A stretch of 64,000 nucleotides of DNA from Euptelea pleiosperma (GCA_035048495.1 CM068551.1:10913248-10977247); one strand, 5' to 3'. Numbered from the stretch's first letter, positions 46,993 through 57,722 are shown. Translations and numbers: made by a program. The notes: generated by a model from the sequence alone, not told the origin.

Positions 46993-47249
46993 TGGCGTTT
47001 GGGAATGAGAAGTAAATGCACTTCTATTTGTAGTAGAAGTTACTAGTTGATTTTTTACCTAAAAAAAAGTTAGAGAGATTAAAGGCGTGGGAGGCCTTCT
47101 AATTTTTGAGAAGTAATTTCTCTTAGAAGTTAAAAGCTAAAAATTATAGCTTGAGTTTTAAGTTAGTTTTTAACTTTTCAAAAGTTAAAACATGAAACAA
47201 ATCCAAACTAATTTTTTAACTTTTTGGCTTATAAAAGTCAATAAGTTGA
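46993..47249. mobile_element. Truncated copy of the GGGCGTTTG MITE
   Basis: The left end is ggcgtttgggaatgagaagtaaa. The interior matches 18473-18753 closely, but the right terminus (tgttgacaaacgccc) is missing where the next repeat begins. Confidence 0.7.
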
Positions 47250-47289
47250 ATCATCGTGGTAGGCTTTCCCCCCACGGTTTGGCATCTTC

Positions 47290-47760
47290 GGTGTTGGTCC
47301 GTTATAACGAAAATAACTACCTTTATTTTCCGAAAAAAATTGTTAAATTATAACGTCGACCCTTATTTTCCGTTATAAATTTTATTAAAATTTGAAATTC
47401 AAAATTTGAATTTTAGCGCCGTTATTTTCCCATTTTTTCTATTTTTTTGCTCCTGTGTGTTACAATCTATTATAACGGAAAAAACGGTAACTCCCCCAGT
47501 CCGTTATACCGTTATAATGAAAATAACTACCTTTATTTTCTGAAAAAAATTGTTAAATTTAAACGTCCATTATTTTCCGTTATAAATTTTATTAAAAATT
47601 TGAAATTCAAAATTTGAATTTTGAATTTTATCGCCGTTTTTTTTGTTATTTTCCCATTTTCCCCATATTTGCTCCTGTGCGTTACAATCTGTTATAACGG
47701 AAAAAACGGTAACGCCCCCAGTCCGTTATACCGTTATAACGGACCCTTTTAAAACTTTGG
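47290..47760. repeat. TAACGG-type element with an internal 210-bp tandem duplication
   Basis: The block starting aaataactacctttattttc at 47311 recurs at 47521, exactly 210 bases on. Each unit holds ttgaaattcaaaatttgaatt and a ggtaac(g/t)cccccagtccgttat phrase. The right end, ttttaaaactttg, fits the CAAGGTTTTAAA group; the left end is not found. Confidence 0.7.
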
Positions 47761-48150
47761 TCTCAATGCTTAAAGTTTCTGTTGGTCGTCTCTAATCTTT
47801 AAGTTTCTGTGGATATTTTCCTACAGTCCATTTTGTCTCTGTAGTTGTTAATAAATACAAACAAATCCTACCCTACTCTCACTGATTTTGATCGTCGTTT
47901 TGGTTTTTAAAAACCAGAAACTACCGAATCCTTATCAAACTCAGCCAAATCAATGGTTAATTCTTTAAAATATTGATGACAACCAAGATTAATTCTTTAG
48001 AACACAACATGACGGCAACAACAACAACAACAACAACATTTCTTGCAGAAAACAACGATTACCAAATAAGTAACGACGACGATAACAAGAAGAAGAAGGG
48101 AAATGATCTCCTCACTAACATGAACTTTGTTCTTCTCTAGCAATCGATAA

Positions 48151-48190
48151 ATAAGGGCCTGTTTGGACATTTAATTAAGAAGTAGATTAA
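48151..48190. mobile_element. 40-bp MITE scar flanked by direct repeats
   Basis: The piece starts ataagggcctgtttggacat, 17 bases of which are identical to the left end of the intronic MITE at 48664. It is flanked by AATCGATAA at 48142-48150 and again at 48190-48198. It lies about 80 bases past the O-methyltransferase stop codon. Confidence 0.5.
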
Positions 48191-48273
48191 ATCGATAACT
48201 AGCAATGGAAAGTGGTCCTTGTTACTAATCAGCCATAGCAATGGGCAAGACTGGAGAAGAAGACCGAATGTTT

Positions 48274-48567
48274 CTATGGAAAGGCCTCGATCACCGACTG
48301 TATGGCCGCAATTTGCCTGACCTTGAAACCTCGATAACCTGCACGTTTAATCAACTTCTCCCAATCCTCTTCAGTCCTTTCTTTACCACCAGTGTTCACC
48401 AACATATCGATATCGAGAATCATTCTTGTGCTGCTAAGCTCATGTTCAGACTCCTCATCTAGTGCCACGTCCACTATAATTACCTTCCCCACCTCACTCG
48501 GCACCGCTTCCTTGCACTGTTTTAGGATCTTGACACAGTCATCGTCACTCCAATCATGCAAAATTAG
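48274..48567 (-). CDS. 4'OMT: O-methyltransferase exon 2 (residues 253-349)
   Basis: It starts L-I-L-H-D-W with the catalytic His and ends I-Q-S-V-I-E-A-F-P, with TAG at 48276-48274. Acceptor ACACAG at 48573-48568 on the complement. The intron position, just before the L-x-L-H-D-W motif, is the conserved one for this enzyme family. Confidence 0.9.
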   Translation of the reverse strand, partial: LILHDWSDDDCVKILKQCKEAVPSEVGKVIIVDVALDEESEHELSSTRMILDIDMLVNTGGKERTEEDWEKLIKRAGYRGFKVRQIAAIQSVIEAFP

Positions 48568-49635
48568 CTGTGTTCATCTCAAACAAAACGCCATGTTTCA
48601 TTAATTGAGAACAGAGAACAACTAGAACAACAAATATGTTAAAAAAAAAAGAATACGTAATTAAGGGCCTGTTTGGACATGCAAGGACACATTAGTGAAA
48701 CCTCTTGAATTGGACTTTTTTTTTGTTTTTTGGTTTAGAAATGCAGAGATTGTCACCCTTTGCATAAAAGGGTATCTGCATATGAGAACTTTCAGCCCCA
48801 AACAGGCCCTAAGTGTTTGTGTCACTGACAAAAAAGAAAATAATCAACTTTCCCTCTTTCTAGTTCAAGAATGTCTCACCTTGAGTAAGATGGCTTGGGC
48901 TCTAGGTATGGATTTAAACATGTCGCCAGGGATGCGTTCAAGTTTCGGGTAGTCGCAGGAGTTGGCGATGACATGAGGGAGGTCGAAGAGGGTGCACCTT
49001 ATATGGGGAAAGGCCTCCGATATGGCATTAAGAGTGGTACCATTTCCTCCGCCGACATCTACAAGAGACGTTATGCCTTCAAACAAGTCTCGAGAACCAT
49101 CGATAAGCGAAGATGTAAGGAGCCTTGTTTCACCAGCCATGCTCTCATTGAAGAGTTGGCTCTGGTCTTGGTGTCCCTCAAGGTACTCCCATATCGTCAT
49201 CCCCATCGCCTTCTCGAAAGCAGTACCTTCGTCGCTTAAACCATCTTTCATGTAATGCCATGGCACCATGAAATCTTTCTGGGTCATCCCCAGTATGATT
49301 GGGACCATACTTGTCTTTGCATCCTTTAAGAGCAACGTAGCGACGGGTTCGAGCATGTAACACTTCGCGCCGTCAGTGTTCTCTTCTCTTAAGATATGCA
49401 TGTGCACCAAGTATCGTAGCATCCGGTACAGATGATCGGAATTGACGCAGGAGATGGGAAGCTTCAACGCGAGTTTGGATAGTGTGATTGGCTCGATGTT
49501 GTTCTTGATGATGTCTACGATGCCGAGCTCGACTGCGCATCGGAGGACCAGGGTATCAGCGAAGCCATAGATGATTCTCCATAGATGAGCCTGTGCTTGG
49601 ATGTCTTGTGCTTCAACCTTCTCATGGATGCCCAT
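48274..49635 (-). CDS. 4'OMT: Class I O-methyltransferase, 4'-O-methyltransferase-like (benzylisoquinoline pathway)
   Basis: Two exons, 49635-48880 and 48567-48274 (complement), make 349 residues, the usual length for this family. The enzyme would transfer a methyl group from S-adenosylmethionine to a phenolic hydroxyl in the cytosol, by family 3'-hydroxy-N-methylcoclaurine at the 4' position. Visible features are an N-terminal dimerisation region (residues 1-110), [12 protein letters not shown] (116-127), the SAM-binding loop L-V-D-V-G-G-G-N-G (191-199), and the catalytic base His256 in L-H-D-W-S-D. The C-terminus has [11 protein letters not shown]. The start at 49635 is preferred over an upstream in-frame ATG at 49713: family members begin M-x-x-H-x-K here and a TATA box lies between the two. 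The frame is intact. Substrate and position specificity remain inferred; 6-O- or 7-O-methylation are alternatives. Confidence 0.9.
48664..48810. mobile_element. MITE inside the O-methyltransferase intron
   Basis: Perfect 13-bp inverted ends, AGGGCCTGTTTGG (48664-48676) and CCAAACAGGCCCT (48798-48810). It fills almost half of the 312-bp intron. No target duplication is visible. The GGGCCTGTTTGG end type is common among hAT-like MITEs. Confidence 0.7.
48880..49635 (-). CDS. 4'OMT: O-methyltransferase exon 1 (residues 1-252)
   Basis: It contains the dimerisation domain, the substrate-pocket segment and the SAM loop, and ends A-I-L-L-K in phase 0. The donor on the complement is AAG|GTGAG, with GT at 48879-48878. 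Confidence 0.9.
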
Positions 49636-49670
49636 CTTCTTTTTGAGTCGGAATATAGAGGTATGTATGG

Positions 49671-49679
49671 TATATATAG
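49671..49679 (-). promoter_or_regulatory. Possible TATA box of the O-methyltransferase gene
   Basis: CTATATATA on the minus strand, 36-44 bases before the chosen ATG. This spacing would give a very short 5' leader, so the true TATA box may be elsewhere. Confidence 0.3.
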
Positions 49680-49827
49680 AACAGAAACTTTGTTCTTTGT
49701 GCTGGTGGTGCACCCAACAATATGCACTAGGATGACATCACAGTGGGGCCCATGAGCACCTAACTTTGTAAGTGGTGAAAATCCTTTCTCTTTGAACAGT
49801 GGGATCTGTACTTGGAAAGTCAAGAGT

Positions 49828-49915
49828 TAAATTTTTGTGAGGATGATCTCCTCACCATAGAGATCATCCTCACCAAAAATCAGCCATTGATTCATCTTAT
49901 ATACCCGCCAAAATG
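49828..49915. mobile_element. Family B MITE fragment upstream of the O-methyltransferase
   Basis: gtgaggatgatctcctcacc directly followed by atagagatcatcctcacc and aaaaatcagccattgattcatc. Only the arm junction is left. It lies about 200 bases upstream of the start codon. Confidence 0.5.
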
Positions 49916-50027
49916 GGGGTCCCCCGAGCACTACCCTAAATCAGTATCGTTGCATCACGCAATTGGCTCTTAATTGCCCAAAATAGAGTTACTGGGAGAT
50001 TAGAGGTGGGCCCAAATTCCTTCAAAC

Positions 50028-50461
50028 CATGGTTTTAAAAACGGCCGTTTAAACGGTAACGCCCCAAGCCCGTTTCCGTTAAAACCGTTTAAACACGTTT
50101 TATCGGTTTTGAAAAAAACGGCCGTTTTTTGTTTTAACGGCCGTTGAAATCGTTTAAACAGCCGTTTAATTTTGTAAAAAAAATGGCCGCTAAAATGTTA
50201 ATGCCGTTAAAATCCGTTTAATTTCCGTTAAAATCAGTTAAAATCCGTTAAATTCTATTTTTTTTTAATTTTCAAATTTCAAAATTTGAATTTCAGTTAA
50301 AACTGTCAAAATCGTTAAAACTGTTAAAATCCGTTTAATTCCGTTTTTTCCCATTTTTTTCCATTTTTGCCCTTAATCGTTTCAATCCGTTTTAACGGCC
50401 GTTTAAACGGTAACACGCCCCCAGTCCGTTTAACCGTTAAAACGGCCTCCTTTAAACCTTG
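50028..50461. mobile_element. MITE, CAAGGTTTTAAA group, with 8-bp duplication CTTCAAAC
   Basis: It begins CATGGTTTTAAAAACGG and ends tcctttaaaccttg. CTTCAAAC stands on both sides (50020-50027 and 50462-50469). 434 bp. The interior consists of many cgttaaaac/gttttaacg pairs. Its interior is unlike the 158-bp member at 46537, although end type and duplication length match. Confidence 0.85.
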
Positions 50462-50499
50462 CTTCAAACTGTGTGAAAGTTTTCGAAAGGGATAATTAT

Positions 50500-50775
50500 A
50501 ATGTCCAACGGCGTTTGACTCACACCAACGCTGTGGGGGCCCACATGGGTGAGCCCCTAGGCAGATTTTGGGTGAGGCTGATCTCGTCACCATTGAGATA
50601 AAAAATCAGGCCAGTCTGAGTTTTTGACCCCATCAAAATGTGCTCTTCACCATTGGTGGGGTCAGAAACTTCAGAATGGTCTGTGATTTAGTTTTAGGAT
50701 GACCATCCTCGCCCAAAATCAGCCCTAGGGGCTCTCCCGTGTGGGCCCCACAGTGCTCATTTGAGTCAGACCACC
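50500..50775. mobile_element. Family B-related palindromic MITE
   Basis: Outer arms tgtgggggcccacatgggtgag and ctcccgtgtgggccccaca are inverted copies; inner arms tgagcccctaggc and gccctaggggct likewise. The gaggctgatctcgtcacc and cctcgcccaaaatcagccc phrases are those of family B. Confidence 0.6.
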
Positions 50776-51600
50776 GGTGAACTTATAACAACTCTTTCGA
50801 AACATATATACTCGTCCTAATATCACTTAAAATAGAATGGACAAAAAAAAAAGCATTGGTCGACTCATCGTTGATCACATTCACCTTGCTTTAGGCGTCC
50901 AAATGCACTTCAAGTAACACCACGTTCTGCTCCCGAGCTTGCTTCTACACCCCATTGAGTATCTTTGGCCCCCTTCCATCTGCTGCAACAAAAAGACCTA
51001 CACCATTTCTTATAATAAAATTGTGTGCCAAAATATAGCCACCATGAGGACCCTCCACGTATCACCTCTAGATTGTTTGGCTCTGCCCCCCCTTAATACG
51101 CTTATATAAAAAAAAAAAAAAATGGGGATTTTTTTACTGAGAGTTTGGTTTGGTGGTAGGGGAGAACTAACCTTCTGAGGTTCTCTAGATTGATGGAGGA
51201 GCCAGGCTTCTCGGATAAGATGGCATGACCCCTGTACGGAGGTACTGACATTGCATACTTAGGATGTTACACAACCTACCTAGCTATTTGGGGTCATGAA
51301 AAGAGAGGTAATCATTGCCTCTAAACACATGGTGGTACTACAGTGCTGCAAAAAGCCATTCGACACGTCCAAGGCATACCAAGCAAACTAGTTGACATGT
51401 TGGCAATGTGTTGGATCGTCAATCCAATATGTCAAGGATGTGCCAGGGCCTGAACATTAAATGATCACGCTTTGGCCAAAAATTAAATTATCTCCACCTT
51501 AAGAAGCTGTCCTCCCCAGGGCCTAAACCATTGCATGGTCCTAACTCCTTAAGGATCTTGTGATTTGAATTTCAAGGACCATTTTTTGCTCTAGCAAAGG
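50776..51600. other. Intergenic; no gene recognised
   Basis: It contains an A run at about 51107-51121. Nothing else is assignable. Confidence 0.4.
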
Positions 51601-52062
51601 ATAACATTTTTTCTCAACAACGCTCCCTCAACAAGGCCTTGGTTTGGTTCCATAAACTTCCTGCAGGTAACTTAACCTCTAGTTTTGACGAGTTGTGTGA
51701 TCTGTTTTGTTGGCCTAGTCCGCTTGCAACCGCAAGTAATAGCCCGGCTTGTAAATATGCTGTGTCTGTTGTCAAGCAGTAAGTCGATGAGATGGTGAGG
51801 AAGCTTTTACTCTGATTCCATAGTATAAGTCCAACAGTCTTGTGGCTTCTTCGATGTCCTGACTTTACAATTAAGTCGCTGGTGAAGAACCTACCTTCAA
51901 CCTTGGCCAGGCTGAATGTCAAGGTCGAGGAGTATGCTAAATTAGAAGAGGACTGGCACCTCACTTCGGAGGTTACAAAGAATGCTATACAAACCATCTC
52001 CGTATCCAATAATAAGGGGAAGAACGAGAAAGAATCTAATAAGAACCCTTCTGAGAAGAAGA
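51600..52062 (+). pseudogene. Ty3/gypsy gag-like remnant
   Basis: Translated pieces include N-K-A-L-V-W-F-H-K-L-P-A-G and S-F-D-E-L-C-D-L-F-C-W-P (capsid-type), then a stop. A later open piece (51840-52100) reads L-P-S-T-L-A-R-L-N-V-K-V-E-E-Y-A-K-L-E-E-D, like the A-E-x-Y-I-N-x-E-E end of gypsy capsids, with a K/N/E-rich tail. No LTRs are found. Confidence 0.4.
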
Positions 52063-52065
52063 GAG

Positions 52066-52440
52066 GTAGGGCTGGCAATGGATGGGGTTCGAGTCGGATT
52101 GGTACTGATCCGATAAGAAATCTAAGTGATCCGGACCTGATCAAATCAATAAAATTCAGTTCCGGAACCGATCCGATATGATTGGATCAGTTCCGGGTCC
52201 GATCCAATCCCATATGTATATAATATATATACATTTTTAATTTTATTAGGCATATATTTAAATAATATATATTTAAATACCTTTATGCAATTAAATATAT
52301 ATTTATATAATATATTTTATATATAATATAGATATTGGGTCTATATCGGATTGGAACAAGGTCGATCCGGTACTGATCGGATCGACAATCCGTGATCTGG
52401 TACCGATTCGATAGTGAAAAAGAAAGTTCCGGACCTAGTT
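52066..52440. mobile_element. Partial element starting TAGGGCTGGCAATGGAT
   Basis: The left end resembles that of the element at 52928. The interior is built from gatccggt/accggatc phrases in both orientations with an AT-rich middle (about 52196-52330). A right terminus is not found, so it is truncated or merges with the TAACGG array. Confidence 0.4.
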
Positions 52441-52899
52441 TTTTCGGATCGAATCGAAAAATAACGGGCGTTATTTTTCATTAGAACGAAAATAAAGACC
52501 ATTATTTTCTGAAATTTTTTTTGTGAAAAATAAAGCCATTATTTTTCACTATAACGAAAAAATGACCATTATTTTCTGAAAAAATTTGTGAAAAAGAAGT
52601 GCCAGATATTGTCCGTTTGTGTGTGTGTGTGTGTGTGAAGGGGGAGGGGGGGGATACCCGTTACGTTATATACCGTTAAAATGCTAAAAAAAATAGGCCA
52701 TTATTTTCCGTTATAACGAAAATAAAGTGCAAGTTATTGTCCGTTTGGGGGGAGGGGGAGGGGCTGATACCCGTTACGTTATATATCGTTAAAATGCTGA
52801 AAAAATAACGGCCATTATTTTCCGTTATAACTAAAATAACGATCATTATTTTCAGAAAAAGAAATTTATGAAAAATAAAGCGTCCGTTATTGTCTGTTT

Positions 52900-52927
52900 G
52901 GGGGGGGGGGGGGGGGGGGGGGGGGGG
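52900..52927. repeat. Run of 28 G's
   Basis: A pure G homopolymer at the left edge of an inserted MITE. Such a run is unstable in replication and sequencing, so its length may be inexact. Confidence 0.85.
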
Positions 52928-53696
52928 TAGGGCTGTCAACGGATACTTATCGGACCGGATATAAGTATATTTGAATTAGAAATCAGAAAAAATAACTTGT
53001 ATCCGAAATCGAATCCGACGGATATTTAAAATCACTATTCGAATTCGATTTTTTTTATCGGATATCCGAAAACATCTGATTCGAACATGTAACCATTGAG
53101 CTAAAAAAAGGGTTTAAAAAAGGGGAGAAATCGATCTCGAAAATCAAGTAAAGTGATTAGAATCTCTATAGAAACATAGAGCGAGGCCTCAAATGGTTTG
53201 TATATGCCTAATAAACACTTGAAATTGAGATTTTAAAGAGTTTTCTTTCTCCATTCCAAAGAAATCGAGCTCCATTGTTGCTGCCCCCAACATCTTTTTC
53301 TTCATTCTGGCGGTGGCAAGAGGGCTTCTTTGAAGTCTTCGTCAGATCTATCAATCCCCACCACCCTCTTCATCTTAACAGCTACATTGCTTCCGAGAGA
53401 GAAATAAAGGAGGGTTAGGGTTAGGAGTCAAATAATACCTTTGGAGAAAGAGATGAGGGTTAGGAGTCGATTGAGACGAAAATAGGGTTTTATATACCCA
53501 TTTTATGAAAATACCAAAACGCCCATATGTTAGTTAACGGTCGGATATTTTTGAAATGGATACGTCAACATCCGAATCCACATCCGAAATTAATTCGAAT
53601 CTTAAAAACATGTCCGAATTCGAATCCTAATATTTCGGATAATATACGATTTTTCGAATAGGGATTCGAATTTTCGACTATCCATTGACAGGCCTA
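52928..53696. mobile_element. Element with TAGGGCTGTCAACGGAT ends inserted in the array
   Basis: Left TAGGGCTGTCAACGGAT; the complement of the right end is TAGGCCTGTCAATGGAT (two differences). The interior has many cggatatccgaa-type inverted phrases and a non-palindromic centre (about 53090-53520). The flanks on both sides are G-runs of the array unit. Confidence 0.75.
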
Positions 53697-53795
53697 GGGG
53701 GAGATACCTGTTCTGTTATATACCATTAAAATGCTAAAAAAAAATAATGGCCGTTATTTTCCATTATTTTCTGAAAAATTTGTGAAAAAAAGCGT

Positions 53796-54630
53796 ATGTT
53801 TTTTTTTGTTTTTGTTTTTGAAAATTTAAAATTTATGTTCAAATATGTGGGGCCCATGTATCAAGTAAGAAAAATTTATCTTTTTCTGTACTTAATATGC
53901 GGGGCCCACATATTTTGTGCTTTCCTAAGTGAGCATGCGTGCGAACCAAATGGAGGTAAATATGAACAGTACGTGAATTTTTTGCATATGCGAAGTTAGT
54001 GCGAACCAAATGCAAGAAAATAGTATGGGTGCGCAAACCATTGCATGCACAAACCATTGCACGCGTAATGGTTTTCATGCGTACCAAACTGATACTTAGA
54101 TTCTTGTAGTGAGATTTATCTTCCATGCAGCTTCCCAAATATTTCTAGTATGCTCATGAGATGTTCCAGATTGGTCAAGGGATAAAGATTTGTATATAGA
54201 TTTAAAAGAAAAATTTTCTCTTTTCTCTTAGGACTTGTTTGATTGCCAAGTGGGAAATCTTTGGGAAAACACAACCGTCCATTGTTAGATATCCATTTTA
54301 AATCTGTATAATTTCCCCTACCAAGCCATTTAAATCTGGATAATTTTCCTTGCTAAGCCCGGAATTCATTTCCCATCCAGATAGGTGAGAATGCATTTCC
54401 ACCTGAAAATACGCCTTTATTTTCTGACATGATTGAAATATGTGATCTCAGTTGCAATCAATCAGCCATTCAAGGCATTTCCATGTATTTTCTCGGGAAA
54501 ATTTTCTGTGCAATCAAACACACCCTTAGGGACCAACATGGGTGGTCTTTTCTAGGATGTAAGCTGAGAGGGATTTGGGGAATCAAGGCTCTTATCAGTT
54601 TTATTAGGAACTAGGGGAACGCCACGTGCG
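53796..54630. other. Intergenic with one MITE-like pair of ends
   Basis: acttgtttgattgccaag (about 54234) and the inverted gcaatcaaacacaccc (about 54510-54525) suggest a MITE of the type at 12302. Short cgaacc-aaatg repeats occur at 53938-54070. No gene. Confidence 0.4.
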
Positions 54631-54639
54631 ATGCAGATG

Positions 54640-54955
54640 TACCTTACACATGGAAGCACCTTACATGTGGCACACTCGTAGAGATCACTGACCGTATAGA
54701 TGGTTGGCTCATCTCTAGGTGGGCCTATATGCAAAAAATAAGCCTGATTAGTGGTTTTTAAGGATTTGATTGGAGTCATTTTCATGGGTTGATTTGTAAC
54801 CATAGATTTTAAGCATTATTTGGGGTACTCAGATCCAAAGGTTTGAAGTCACTAATCAGACCGATATTTGGTATATAGGTCCACCTAGGAATGGGACAAA
54901 CATCCATAAGGTCAGTGGTCTCCAAGAGTGTGTCACGGGGCTTATACTATTGTCC
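54640..54955. mobile_element. Family A palindromic MITE
   Basis: Left arm catgtggcacactcgtagag..ctgaccgtatagatgg..tgggcctatatgc; right arm in reverse tataggtccacctagg..ccataaggtcagtgg..gagtgtgtcac. The middle contains ttttcatgggttgatttg and atccaaaggtttgaag, as in copies 3 and 4 near 11.7-12.1 kb. A half-copy follows at about 55225-55420. Confidence 0.65.
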
Positions 54956-55604
54956 CTCATCATCATGATGAACCAGACAACCTGAACTTTGAAGGGACAT
55001 TTAATGAGGGAAGGTTTTACCTTTAGAGTTGAGAAGGCTTTAATTGTGTGACATGATAGAATTAATTATGCCTTCATTCCATTTTTCCTGAGTCCCAACA
55101 ATAAGGTCCTTGACATGGGTAACATTGCAGTTGGAGGGAGGTTGATAGAGGATTTTAAAATTTGGAAAAATTGGGACCCAAGGTTCAGTCCAAAATTGGG
55201 ACCCAAGGTTGTAGCTGTTTGAATCCAGGGGTTAGGACTCACGTACCCCATGAAGCAAACGACTAGATCAGGTTGATTTTTGGTGCATAGGCCAATCTAG
55301 AAAAGTAAAGTAGCAAACTTTCATGAGTCAGTGGCTCCAAGAGAGTCACCACGTGGCATCCTTAAGCCTATTAAACATCTGTACGGTCATAGATCTCTAA
55401 GAGTGTGCCAAATGGCATTTATAGGTGAGTCTTGGACGCCTGGATAAAAAAACACAAGGACTGATAAATGAGGACTCTGAGATTACTACATTTTAGTCTA
55501 AAACTACGCACTCAAAATATGTGAATACATCCTTGATGTTGAATTTGTTGTTGTAATTAATTAACACACATTTTTTACAACAATTTTGGCGTACCCAAAT
55601 AGAA

Positions 55605-56195
55605 GATGAATCAATAGCCGATTTGTGGTGAGGACGATCTCCTCACCATATAGATCACCCCTACAAAAAATCAGCCCATTCCGAAATTTCTAACCACATC
55701 AAGTGTGGTCTTCAAGTAAACGGTAAAAAATAGACAGTCAATGATTCTTCAACTTCTAAACCAGTCTACGAATATCGGAATGATTTGAATTTTTGTGAGG
55801 ATGATATTCTAACCATAGAGACCATCCTCGCCAAAAATCATCCAATTCCAAAACTTCTAATTTATATATATTGGCCCGCGCCAATTTTTTGCTGTAAAAA
55901 GTGTTGTCCCTCAATGATGACTCATGCTATTCTTACTAATATAATTACTAATGAATGTGGAACCCACATGTGCACGAGTTAAGAGCTGATTTTTGCTGAG
56001 GATGATCTTCTCGTCTTGGATATCAACTTCACCAAAAATCAGCCCATTCCAACATTTGTAGCCTTGTGAAAAGTGGATTGCAAGTTGAAAAATTTTGAAC
56101 TATCCATTTTCACCGTTAAATTTAGGTCTATGTTTGAGAGTTTGAAATTTTAAAAGTTACTGATTTTTGGTGAGGATGATCTCCGTCGTCTATTG
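55605..56195. mobile_element. Two family B MITE copies
   Basis: Copy one is at about 55605-55850 (gaggacgatctcctcacc .. ccatcctcgccaaaaatc). Copy two is at about 55970-56195 (gctgaggatgatcttctc .. ggtgaggatgatctccg). The centre phrases aaaagtggattgcaagttg match the intron 1 cluster. Confidence 0.5.
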
Positions 56196-57123
56196 AATCA
56201 CTATAAAAATAAATGTTCCTTCTGCCCAGAGGGCGTGGCCAGACATTCCTTGTCCAGCAAGCCCGCCCCAAAGGCTAATTCTCTCTTTCCTTCTTTTTCT
56301 AAACTAGTAAATGGCTCGTGCCCATGGCACTCTCCGACAAAAGCGTTTGCGGGTGCCTTCGGCATTCAAACGATATAACGGACTGGGGCGTTACCGTTTT
56401 TTCCATTATAACGACTGTTATAACGGATTGTAAAGCACATAGGGAGAAATGGAAAAAAAAAGTGTTGAAATTCAAATTTTGAATAAATTGAGAAAAAATG
56501 AGGCGGATTGAGTGGCTGAAATCTAACCGTCCACATTGGATCAATGGATTTGATCTCAACCACTCTTTATCTAACCGTCCACATTAGATGGATGGATAAG
56601 ATAAGAGAATACAACTGAGTCATTTTGTTATATGAGTGGGTGGCCCGTACCAGCAGTACTTTCCGACAAAGTGTTTGTCAAAATCGGGTGGGAGTTAATC
56701 TCAGCCATCGATATGAAGCATAGTGGATCTCAGCCACTCATTATTGAAGCCATATAAGATAAGAGGGGGGATAAGAAAATCAGTCACTTGTTATATTGAT
56801 AGTGGGTAGCCCGTGGCCCTCAGCACTCTCCATCAAAGCATTTGCCAAAATCAAGTGAGTGGCTGAGATCCACCGTTCATTTGGGGGATAAGACCTTGGC
56901 CCTTCTTTGTTGAAACAGATAAGAGGGGGTATAAGTGGGGAGACAACTTCCCTGTTTTGTTATATAGATTTATAAACGTCGGGTGTTATTACCCAAAGAT
57001 CTACATTAATACATCAAAATAGGTTCAATGGCCTACCGAGGTTGAACACCATATATGGTTGAAGATCTATTCTTGAGATTGTGGCAGTGTTTGGCCGAAG
57101 GGTCATTCTGGTCTAATCTAGAC
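56196..57123. other. Intergenic; antisense TAACGG fragment and short local repeats
   Basis: 56368-56475 is an inverted fragment of the TAACGG family (ataacggactggggcgttac, caaattttgaa). The phrase 'gtggcccgt..cagcactctccg/atcaaagc(a/g)tttgccaaaatc' recurs at about 56320, 56640 and 56810. No gene. Confidence 0.4.
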
Positions 57124-57136
57124 GGGCATAACCCTT

Positions 57137-57196
57137 TTTTTTTTTTGATCAGTAAAAGATATATTAATAGAGGGCTGAGAAGGCCCTAAACCAGAT
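57137..57196 (-). mobile_element. 60-bp LINE tail with a 13-bp target-site duplication
   Basis: GGGCATAACCCTT occurs at 57124-57136 and 57197-57209. Between them lies a T run followed by gatcagtaaaagatatatta and cagaagg-like sequence. Reversed, this is the 3' end of the same LINE family as 33572-33935 (agccctctttaat..actgatc plus poly(A)). It is an extreme 5' truncation. Confidence 0.8.
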
Positions 57197-57722
57197 GGGC
57201 ATAACCCTTGTTTGGTTGCAACTGATTAAGAATGCAGTCTAGCATCAGCCCCTCATTTTGTACGTCTTAGACAATGAAAACCCCCAATCTCCCCTATCCC
57301 CCAACAACAACAGGACAACTCTTGAATGGGCCATGTCAATTATTGCCCTAATTATTGTCCCTTTGAATGCAAGTGAAACCAGGATGCTTGGATCACCTAA
57401 TCTGTGCAATCCTGCGGCAATGGCTCATCCAAGAGTTGTATTACCTATTTGGTAGTCTAGATAAAAGGACATGAGGGCTAAGATGGTTTCTGCAAATTTT
57501 GGTGTGGTTTTGTCTGACTTCAAAGCACCCAAGAGACATCATCATCCCTCCTTGGAGATTCCAAAATCTGATGTGAATTCAAAGAGCAGCTTGACAGCAA
57601 TACTACATATTTAACTGATTGAATAAATACTTTTCTTTCACAAAGTAAGCTGGATTAGATGGATTATTGGAAGTTCACACTATAACACTCTGCTCAAAAT
57701 TGGTACCTTCACAGACTGACAG

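Larger units (their letters stand above)
52441..53795. repeat. TAACGG-type tandem array, split by a MITE
   Basis: Units of about 113 bases: gatacc(c/t)gtt..gttatata(c/t)c recurs at 52653, 52766 and 53703. Each unit also has attattttccgttataacg and a G-rich gtccgtttgggggg. The third unit is interrupted in its G-run by the element at 52928-53696. (GT)n at about 52617-52637. Confidence 0.7.

Noticed and set aside
48895..49239. Plus-strand open frame over the O-methyltransferase
   Set aside because: It is the reverse-strand shadow of exon 1.
49636..49713. Longer O-methyltransferase start at 49713
   Set aside because: The extra 26 residues are not family-like and span the probable TATA box; the ATG at 49635 matches the usual N-terminus.
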